DNA of 64,000 bases from the NCBI RefSeq assembly GCF_037975245.1, contig NC_092582.1, positions 17,758,577 to 17,822,576 of the forward strand, in the 5' to 3' direction. The notes beneath the pieces are model-generated. The model saw nothing but the letters and a program-made list of their open reading frames with translations. It had not been told where the DNA came from and searched no databases. A program made the position numbers and the translations under genes. Source of the stretch: Apostichopus japonicus. Lineage: Eukaryota > Echinodermata > Holothuroidea > Aspidochirotida > Stichopodidae. Positions 9,307-19,600 of this stretch are shown here, one piece after another; position 1 is the first letter of the stretch; every line of letters begins with the position of its first letter.

Positions 9307-11025
9307 GTATACACTTCACTATGCCCTGTATATGTAAAAATACGCTAGCCGACACGTTCAAATTCAAACGTGATATTGCAGTTCGTCTCGGCATATGTGA
9401 TGTAAGCTTTCAGTATACTTTCATTCTAGTCACTGGACTGCACAAGACTTTTCGGCGTGTGTTCATGTCTGAAAGCGCAAATTTATACACCCATTTTGCA
9501 TCATTTATCATGAAACAACGTCCTGATCTATAATATTTAATAAGTTATCAATTTGATTAATTACACTGCGCATGCGGACCGTATCACAAACCAAGAGCAG
9601 AATAGGTGATACTTGAAGTACACAACATCTCCCAGATTTCGAATTAACCGACCTCACCGTCGTGCAACTCCCTATAGGCTTTATCAGATGTGCCGCATAG
9701 TGCATTATCTGTCGAGGCAGAGACAGGTGTTCAGTGGGTGTTACAACACGGTTCCCGGATCCAAGTAATGGTCCCCGGAAAACTATGGGATGAAGAAGTG
9801 AGCATTGTCCTGTTTACAATGTAGGAATTCCTAAGGAAAAATGAGGATTTCAAAAGATGGCGCACGGTACATGGGCGTTGCTGCTGGCCTTGTTTGTTCC
9901 CCTTGACAACATTAACATATTCCCTACAATTAGTAACACATGGCACTCTTAATTAAGGTTATGGGTTTAATAATGGGGGTAAATTATATATGTCAAACTT
10001 TTCTCACTCTCACTTAATAAGGTGGGATATGTTCTCCTGCATAAACTATACTACCCACTTTGCAACATCAACATTAAACTGAGAACTGCATGCAGACTAA
10101 TATGGAAGTATTACACAAAGTATAGGTGTGTGTGGGAAGGGAGGGGAGGGAGGGGGTTGCCTTTTCACAGCAATTTCCAGGGACAACTATGACACTATCT
10201 CAATGTTTGCCATGTGCCTCTCGGATACCGGAAATGACACTTTCCAGACATTAAAAGTTGCATAAGACACTCACTTGCTCGAGTCATTAGAGGCCCAAAA
10301 AAAAAAGAAGTATTCAAAGCTGATTCTTAAGTCAGGAATATGGTGCTTACCACTCTGGTCGTCATAACAGTTCCCTGTTGTGGAAAGTAAACTATACTCT
10401 TTCGAAACAACGGGTAAAATAAAATTCAATTTCAAAGTCGAATGCACAATGAATGTATAAAGACGTACAAATGATCTGGCTTTTCGCGGCAATACAACGC
10501 AGAGAGCACTTACATTTCCAGGCTTCTGTGCTTAAACACACGGCCATACAGTGTGTCAGCCCTCTTCTCAGCTCAATTTCTATGGTTTACCGACACTCCT
10601 TGTACGTAGCAAGCTGGGGTCCCTTTGGACTGACAGTAATCACCCCTTTCATGTCCACCTTGTGAGACAAGTAACCCCCCCCCCCCAGTGGTAGGCTCAG
10701 GCAGCATTCTTCTGTTACCAAAACCCCCATTATTCTTTATCTTACATTCCTCAGTCTATTAAAATTCAAAATACTGATTTTAAACGTTAGATTTTCTTTC
10801 TTGCCATTTCTGTACAACAGCCTGCTGCTTTTTCATGTTTTCTTTCTATTTAGTTTTACTTCTTATTATTTTATGTTTCATTGACTTGCGAGCACTGTAG
10901 TTTCCTTTCATAAGGATCAATAAAGTTATTCTTTCTCTTATGTAATCTATACTTTAAAGCCTTACCTAATTTTGCCTTCATGCACTTTGCTACTTGAATG
11001 GAGCAACATGAACTAATCATGTATC
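9307..11025. other. Intergenic stretch, no gene seen
   Basis: No exon recognised. Contains purine-rich (10136-10157) and polyC (10674-10687) tracts. The first part is the decayed intron of the relic GST copy. Confidence 0.4.
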
Positions 11026-11220
11026 GGCCTGGGTGCATCACCAAAGAAACAGGCTTTAGTTCCAACTAGACCATGAACAAGCACTTTATATTCATGTACA
11101 GAAGATATATAAACAAACTATTGATGATGTCAATGCTGATAAGAGCATTCATTATTTACATCAATACTTTCGGCAAACACCATTATATGTAAAATGCGGT
11201 ACAGCATGACTCAGCAAATC
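11026..11220 (+). repeat. Upstream copy of the GST promoter-proximal region
   Basis: The blocks GCCTGGGTGCATCACCA(A) and GCATGACTCAGCA occur here and again, in the same order and similar spacing, at 11827-11985 directly before the GST TATA box. It looks like a local duplication of promoter DNA, later separated by a mobile-element core at 11589. Confidence 0.65.
11206..11216 (+). promoter_or_regulatory. Antioxidant-response/MARE-type site, distal
   Basis: ATGACTCAGCA fits the RTGACnnnGC consensus bound by NRF2/CNC-small-Maf dimers. It is identical to the proximal site at 11963. Function is inferred. Confidence 0.45.
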
Positions 11221-11293
11221 ATGCCACGTGCATAATGTAGTGTCAGTGTGTGGGTTATAAATTTTAACCATTTATAATTTCTTCAAGTATATA

Positions 11294-11325
11294 GATGCAC
11301 CGAAAGCACCATTTGAGGTCTAAAC
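11294..11325 (+). repeat. Small dispersed repeat (CACCATTTGAGGTCT)
   Basis: GATGCACCGAAAGCACCATTTGAGG here matches GATGCCTCGAAAAGCACC... at 24489-24522. Family unknown. Both copies precede T-rich, GAAGT-containing sequence. Confidence 0.5.
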
Positions 11326-11588
11326 TTTGATTTTTTTTTTCTGCGGAAGTCCTGAAAATTCGGGCAGCTTAAGAGGAGAAAAAATAAATAAATATATATA
11401 AATATGCAGTAGCTTGCCCGAATCTTTTTTAAATTTTTACCCGACAATTCCGTGGAGAGCGTTTTGTTTTTCCCCTTCAAACTGATGTTACCATTTTATC
11501 TTCTTCTAATTTACCACATTTTTGGGGAAGTGTAAATTTCTAAAACGTGAGAGATTATGAAATAAAGAATGTTTAGATGCAACTTGCA

Positions 11589-11692
11589 AGGCCTCAGAAG
11601 TGCCATTTCCGGCAATGTGAGAGGCATATTTTTGCAAAAAAAATTCTTGTACGCTACGCGCCAACTGATGGTGGCGCTCCGCTTAGATAGTG
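11589..11692 (+). mobile_element. Isolated copy of the shared ~100-bp core
   Basis: GAAGTGCCATTTCCGGC..., TTCTTGTACGCTACGCGCC and GGTGGCGCTCCGCTTAG are all present. No clear CAG/CTG termini are visible nearby, so it is a decayed element. Confidence 0.75.
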
Positions 11693-11962
11693 TCACGGGA
11701 ACTTTCGGGCACAAAAGTTTCTGCCCCCCCCCCAAAAAAAAACTGAAATGGTCCCGTACGCCTATGCTTACCATATGTTTTGCCTACTTATCTAGTAGAA
11801 TGAGCTAGACAATCAACCAGTTATAGCCTGGTTGCGTCACCAGGGAAACAGGTCTACTTAGAGCAGACAGCAAACTAAACAATGCTGTATAGACCATGTC
11901 TATACGACTGAGAGTATCATTGTTTACAGAAATATTTTTATAATAATAATTAATAGATCTGC

Positions 11963-11973
11963 ATGACTCAGCA
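11963..11973 (+). promoter_or_regulatory. Antioxidant-response/MARE-type site, proximal
   Basis: ATGACTCAGCA matches RTGACnnnGC and the TGACTCAGC core of a Maf recognition element. It sits 55 bp upstream of the TATA box of the GST gene, a classic position for an NRF2-type oxidative-stress switch on a detoxification gene. Sequence match only. Confidence 0.55.
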
Positions 11974-12027
11974 TTTCATTAACACACTTATATAATCCTC
12001 TTGAGCAAAGGTCCCCGCACCTCCTCT

Positions 12028-12035
12028 TATAAAAG
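12028..12035 (+). promoter_or_regulatory. TATA box of the GST gene
   Basis: TATAAAAG in the middle of a unique region. A likely start site lies about 30 bp on (~12060), followed by a 5' UTR exon with a strong donor at 12132. No comparable element lies closer to the ATG. Confidence 0.55.
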
Positions 12036-12059
12036 CTGAAACCTCTATAAGTGTATACC

Positions 12060-12131
12060 CCTATTCCCATTCACCATCAGAAGAAGGTACAGTAGAACTG
12101 CCTAGACTCAGAATTTAACTACAGGTGCAAG
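12060..12131 (+). other. Putative 5' UTR exon 1 of the GST gene
   Basis: Bounded by the inferred start site and by a consensus donor (CAAG/GTAAGT, GT at 12132). The matching acceptor is TTTTCAATGCAG just before 13609, giving a second UTR segment 13609-13625 joined to the ATG at 13626. The start position is approximate. Confidence 0.5.
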
Positions 12132-13625
12132 GTAAGTGGCAACATTGAAAATTGAAACAGTTATTTGTCAGTCTGAAATTGTATAGTCTTCACTATCACA
12201 TGGTACCAGTCTCCAAGAAGCTTTGGGAATGGCCCTTCACGGCTAAATCAATTCAGATTTAAAGTGTTAATATTAGGCAATAATTGTTTCATTAATTTTA
12301 AAATCTCCAATCAAAAAATTTATTTAACAATTGGAAATAAATAAAAGAGCTCTCTTGGATGATATTAAACACCTGTTTTTCATAGAAATCTTTATTAATG
12401 TATGGTAAACTATTGTAAACAGTCTTACGTAACCTAGGTTACGTAAGACTGTACTTGTTCGGATTGAATAACGTGTCAGAAACTAATTAGATGGGATAGA
12501 TAGAATTGTAAGTAAAGCCTGTTTACTATTTGCTATGCAGGGTACTTACCGACTTCCGTAAAACTAACGTTGCACGTTTTAGTTATTATATTAGGATCGG
12601 TTAATGTATGTATGTATATTAGATCCTCCTGCAAGCAGGAACTCGCGAAGAAGCCTCATTGGCTTATCAAAGCCGCAAGCCGACCGAAGACCGAATTTCC
12701 ATACACAGATGTGGTTTTGGTAACTGCGGTGCCGCTCATACATGGGTGTGGGTATGTGGGCATGTGGGTAAGGTGTGGGTGTGGCATGCATATGTCGTAA
12801 ATTTACGAATGATGTAGACGAATGACTTTGTGAGCTGCAATTCCATTTACCGTTATGTGCACGAGGCCTGCATAGCTTGTTTATATACTATAATGATGTG
12901 CACAACCATGCAGTGTCTTATATCGCGTATTGTGGTTCTTTTGATACATATTTAATGTTAACTGATAGCCCGTGATACACTGATAGCCCGAGGAGCAACC
13001 TTATGTAGAATACCTCATGCAGTGTAAGTTCCCAGCCTCTCTATATACATACCTCTCCCGTGACTCCTTAGTAGGCTATACCAACCTGGTACTTCACCAC
13101 AACAGAGCTTCCGAGTAATGTGTTACGTATATAGAAGGTAAAATGGGACGTGTGAGTTGGTGAATACCCTTTGGGTTAAGATTAGCCATGGTGTCGCAAG
13201 AAAGTGATTTAATTAGAATATAAGTGGGTTTTTTTTTTCATAAAGGATAGTTTAGTAAAATATTGGTTTTGTGTCAACTTGTCGAGACAATATCAAACTT
13301 ACAGGCAACTTATGTAGTTTCAAAGGCTTAATACTTCGTTGTTTATTCATCCATAACATATCCCTGTATGGAATTTTGCTTCTAAGCCTTAATACAGACT
13401 AATTTATTTTGATAACAATGTACTTCCGTTGAGGACTTCCATGTATGGCCTTAAAAGTCTTACAATAAACTACTTAGTGTGAAAACAAAAGGGAACAGAA
13501 GTGGTGGGTAGGTGGGATTAACAACAACGCTGATATTGAATCGATCAGATTATGCTACTACGTCAGAGATTTGACGTTAATCTGTTGATTTTGTCATTTT
13601 CAATGCAGTCAATTAACATTCAAAG

Positions 13626-16600
13626 ATGCCGGAACAAATTCACCACTATCACCACGCTGTGTCCCAGCCGTGTCGGTCCATTCTGCTCCTATTGAAGGCT
13701 ACAAACACTCCTCATGTAGTTAAACATGTGGACATATTCAAGGGTGAGTATTAAGTAGCACTATACCTTGCGATCTAATCATATAGACCTACCTAATTTA
13801 TAGTCTAAATATACCTCAGAATGCACTACATGAGTTTAAACTTATTCAATAAATTTATATTCTAGGGGAGGACCCCTCGGCACCCCCCCCCCACATGGGA
13901 GTGTACTTCAAGGACCCTTGGATTACCCATATCCACCCCCCCTCCCCACCCCCAATCCTTTATTAAAAAAATCAGCTATTTTCCTCTGACCTTTCTATAA
14001 AGATTCATTACCCTACTGTACATTGACACAGTTCCTTTGAAGAAACGTTAACGATTAGGCACTACATAATAAGGCCTACCACAGATTATCCACATAGCGT
14101 CTCATAATAAGCATATATTAGCCTCGACAATCGGGAGTAGGGTGGTAGGAACCAGTGTTCTCGCCAAACAATTTTGATACCACTGAAAGATTTTCACTTC
14201 GTTGTGATGTCATTACAGGCGGTGAAAATATACAGGAAGTGGGAGGTCACGCCCACTCCTACTCCCACCCCACGCACCCCACTTCCACGCCCTGCACCAT
14301 CTCAGTCATCCATTTGCCTGGATATCGCGTTCTATAGACATTTGGAAAATGTATCAATTTATGTATTTTTGAACGCGTATATCACCGTTGATTTTCTCCT
14401 TGTGACTCTTGGAAATATCGCCTACAAAAAAAAAAAAACACTGATGGTTAATTCTTTCCTTTGCAGGTGAACACAAGAAACCCGACTTCCCACATCCGTT
14501 TAATAATGTACCGGTCATGGTACAAGGCGATTTTGTTCTTACAGAGAGGTAAAGCTAGTTTGTATCCATCGCAGAAATCAAGAAATATTATTCTCCAGTT
14601 ATCAAAAGTTGTGACGTTCTGAATAGGCCTAACATCTTCCTTTAATATAAGAGGTCAAAACGTCGAATGGTAAATGGTCAAAACGTCGAATGGTCAGAAA
14701 TGATATGGTGGGTAATTTTAGGCTCGTATCCAGGCGGGGCAGAGTGGATTGTATACTCTCCACCCTTTTCAACCACGCAAAAAAAAAGTACAGTTATTAG
14801 CGCAACCTTGCATTTTCTACCTAATTATATATCCTAATTTATAGTCGAAATATGCTTCACCAAGGAATATTTGACGTCTGAGAGTCTTTTTGGGTGAGGA
14901 CTTCGGACCCCTACATGGAGATCGGTTTCAGAGACCCCACTGGCAAACACATTGTTTATCAAATAGTGGATCAGCCCCATATTCTGTTGTTGATCGCGTT
15001 ATGAGCAAACCGGTTTCTATATATAAGTGTCCTATATTACACTTTTACGTTTATTCTTGTTGCCACAGCGTGGCTATCGCTAGGTACATTCTTAACAGTG
15101 GTAAAGCAGCAGACCACTGGTACCCTACCGACCCCAAGAAGAGGGCCCGAGTGGATGAATTCCTGTCCTATCACCATGGCACCATCAGGAAGGCTGGATT
15201 AGATATTACGATGAAATGTGTAAACCGAATATTTATTACGCAGATATCAATAATTTGACTGAGAATGAACAAGAAAGACCTAAAGAGTTCAAACTACTAT
15301 ACTAATGTTATAGCTGAAAGTAATTCCGTGCCTTACGAAAATGGAAATACAAAAAAAAATGTTGTTCAAAAAAAATATTTTTGGTTAAGCCACTTATCTG
15401 ACAAACTATGAAAAAGAACGTTTAAATTAATTAAGAAATTAATGATCGAAAGTATCCAAAAATGTACTCCACGCCTCTTGATTTGAACAAGCCAATGAGA
15501 GAACGCATTGTAGTGAATATTCAGAACCAACGAAGCTTTCCTTGCTCGGAGAAAACAGCTGATCGTCGATGCGACTATATCAGAATAGTAAAAACAGTAA
15601 TACATGTGCAAAACCTAGCCTATGGTCGCACATCGTAGTGGCTAGGCCTATACGCGTAACTTGATTACAACTAGGTATCTGACTAGGCTACTACTATATA
15701 ATACAAAGACCTATTCTACAAACAGTTAGCTCAAGTTCCAACTGATATTCGACGAAGCTAATCGAAGGAACACTGACTTACCTTCTTTATTATATATTCA
15801 ATTCAGCAATAATCACCTTTTTAAGGTCCTATGATATGAAAATAGTTGTCCGGTCATAAAACCTAACATAAAAGAAGGATTAAGTCGAGAAGAAAGCAAC
15901 CGCGGTATCACTGCTAGTACAGTACTACTATCTAACAGAGAGGTTTATGTACAGTATGCACATCTCATACCAATGCATTGCTATGCCGACCAGACCATCA
16001 TGGGGCTAAATAAAAACAGGCCATGCAGCAGTTATTTTTGCGACCACGAATGTGGGATTAGCTCGAAAGAGTTAATGGATTACAACTTCACACCGGGTGG
16101 CTTCCAATTCAACCTTTTCTATACGTTATGTGCGTTTTACGTTTTTGAACAGCTATCACTGTCATTTGCATTCATTAGCCTACATGGCATATTTCATCCA
16201 TGAACAAACTGGTGCTACATTGCAACATGCAGAAAAAAATCACATTAAACATCTTATGTTTTCTCCTTTACGGTAAGCATGGAATCACTTCAACTCAAAG
16301 AATATATACTCTCGAACCCTAGATACTGAGGGGTGGGGGTGGGGTAGTATTATCCTAACACCTCTCTTACATCGACCGGCTCTTGCCCGGTCCCAGATGT
16401 AAAGTAATTTGTTTCTAGTAATTAATACCTATAGATTGTCATGTACATGCTCTTCACCTCCTCCCGCCCCCCGCCCGCCCCCTCAATACGTCTCCCATTT
16501 TGTAAGCACAACCCCAAAATAGAATGCCTGTATTTGTTTCTTAGACTTGCGACCCATATACAGGGGCGGATCCAGGGGGGGGGCCCGGGGGGCCCGGGCC

Positions 16601-19600
16601 CCCCCTTTTTGAAAATCCTGATTTTTTTTTTTTTTTTTTTTGATTTTTTTTTATCGCGTTCGAGGGAAAGTGCCCCATGCGTGATCAGTGGCGTAGCTAC
16701 GGGGGGCCTGAAATTGCAGACATGAGATCCACATTTTCAGGCTAGGTACATGCTGCTTAGAATACTCGGGAAGTGCCGTTTCCGGCCATCTGGGGGGTTT
16801 GTAACGCCAAAAATTTTCTTGTACGCTCCGCGCCAACCGATGATGGCGCTCCGCTTAGATAGTCTTACGTTCAGGCGCGGCTGGACCAGTCAGACCCCCC
16901 CTGTCACAAATCCTGCATCCGCCCCTGATATGTCATTGAATATTCCACAAAACAACTTTTTATGTCCACGAAACTGTCGAAACATGATTTTCACTACTGG
17001 TAGAGATATAAAATATTGGGAATTCTGAATTTCCTGCAAACATGCGGCTGTGCCTGTTCAATACTCACTACTGTATCGCCTTAGAAAATGATGAGTGGAA
17101 ATAGTTTCTCCAGGACCGTATCGTATCGTGGGTATCGAGTGCGTCTGATATACGAACGTACGTAGTACGTACGTACGTACGTCTATGATGATATGCACTG
17201 TACTGTACTGATAAAAACATAGGTGAATTTCACTCCATGGGAGTGATCACTGAGCACATTCCGGTATAAGAGTGAATTTCCACTCCATTGGAGTAAATCT
17301 TAACTCCTAATAGAGTTATATTCACCAGGTGCGTATCCAGGGGGGGGCGTTGGGGGCGCGCGCCCCCCGGGTAAGAAAAAGAGGAGAGAAAAAAAGAGAA
17401 GAAAAAAGAAAAAAGAGGGGGAAAAAAAGAGGAGGAGGAGGAGAGGAAGGAAGGGAAAGGAAAAAGAAGAAAGAGAGAAAAGGGAGAAAAGGAGGGAGAT
17501 AAGAAAAACGCCAAGATCTCGGGAAGAGAAAGAGGAACAGTGACATCATTACAGCGCTGATCCCTATTATATACACAGGGTACGTAGTGACGGATCTTAC
17601 CCCTTACACCGACAACTCCATTTTTGACGTTTCCATTTTCCCTCTCTCACTCGTGATCAATATACTATATATGGTCTACCATAACGCGTGTGTGTGTATA
17701 TATGCCTTAAACAATTGTAGAATTGTGTTATGAAACCAACTGTGGCTGGTCTCGAACTCGACCGTGTCGTCGGGGAACATTACGCATTTCGGGAAGGGGG
17801 CGACCGCCCCCCCCCCTTCAGCATATTTTTTTTTATGATATTGCTAGTAATTTCAAAATTGAAAGTGCTCAGATGCAACTTACAAGGCATGGGAAGTGTC
17901 ATTTCCAGCGATCTGGGAGGCATTTCCGGCAAAATTTGCTTTTACGCTTCGCGCCAACAAATGGTCCTGGGTAGTGCCATTTCCAGCGACCTGGGAGGGA
18001 TTTGCGGCCAAACTTTTCTTGTACGCTTCGCGCCAACTTATGGTGACGCAACACTTAGATACTTTGCCTACAGGCATCACCTCTCCCTTGTCAAATTCCT
18101 CGCTACGCGCCCGGTGTTCGAATTTGTAAAGCAAACAGCAGATATCACATCATATCAGTGAGCATGAAAATGGCGTTCCAGGATGAACAGCCTCAAAACT
18201 GTCCGACTTGCCCGAAAAATATAACCAAAAATTTTCGCGCGCTCCGCGCGCGTTCAACATGTTGATGTCAATATCATATAAGCAAGCAGCGGTTGTTAGC
18301 CTACATTACATGCCATCGTGTACCGTACGGTCCGTCGGGATGATAATGTAAACAACGAAATGTCTTATGCAGATGGAGAAAAAGCATGGAGGTCCAATTA
18401 TGTCAAAACTATATTTTACATTAGTCATGGAGAATTAGGGACTGCACCCCTCGCCTCTTACGCCTATGTGTGTAGTGTCCGGTTTCGGAGTTTTATAATA
18501 GCCGTTATAAGAGGTTTTAATATTTGTACACCAATAAATTAACTGAGTCTGAATTGTCGAAAATTTCTGACCATCATTCTTCATCACACTTCCTTCTACT
18601 CGTGCAATTTCAGAGCTCCCAACTGACCCGCAATTCGCGGGTTGGACCCGCATTCTAACACCCAAACCCGCTGACCCGCGAAAGCTTCCGAAAAACCCAC
18701 ATTGTAATTGTCAAGTATACATAAAAAAAAAAAAAATTGCATTAAAGTTTGACTTAGCAACCATCATTTCTTAAGCATTTAGCATAATAGAGTATAAAAC
18801 CTCCTTTACAGCATCATTTGAACCTCAAATTAGCCTCTATTTCTTTTCATTGGGGCGAGCAGCGAACATTTTCATGCCACGGGAAAGAATGAATTATCAC
18901 CTACTATTCAATTTATTGATGTTACACACAAAAAAATGCATAGTTCTCAGAAAATTTTTGGTGTCAAAAGCCTTTCTAAGTGCCACCATTTCACATGTAG
19001 GCATCACCAAGATTCTAAAAAAAATCAAAAGGGGAGGAGGACACCCCCTCCCCTTATACCCCTCCCCCAGGACGGCGATTCGTGGCATGGACCGCGACGT
19101 AGAATCACCTACAAAAGCAATTATCCACAGGTCATGCGATGAGGTCGAACATGATTTGTGACTGGTGACAATATTCAAACAGGTTATGGATGGAAAAAAA
19201 AACTATTGGGAAATACATCTGGTTGGTCATTTCAAGGCCGAGAAGTACCATTTCCGGTGATCTGGGTGGTATCAAAACCAGAAATTTTCTTGTACGCTGC
19301 GCGCCAACCGATGGTGGCGCTCCGCTTAGATAGTAATTCGCGCCCCCCGGGTTAGAAAATCCTGGATACGCGCCTGTTCACTCATATTAGGAGTGAGGGT
19401 TAACTCCAATAGAGTTAAATTTTACTCTTAATTTGAAGTGCGCCGAGTGATCACTCCAATGGAATGAAATCCACTCATTTGTTTTTAGAGTGTTGCTAGA
19501 TATATGAAGAAGAAATTTACATACCAATACATGTTATCGGTCATCGATTGGCACAAAAAGCCAGATTCTGATGACAGCTGCCTCAAGAAACCCAATAAAT

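Noticed and set aside
17230-17576. Phe/Leu/Ser-rich minus-strand frames resembling signal peptides or membrane segments
   Set aside because: Same polypurine tract read on the other strand; not a protein.
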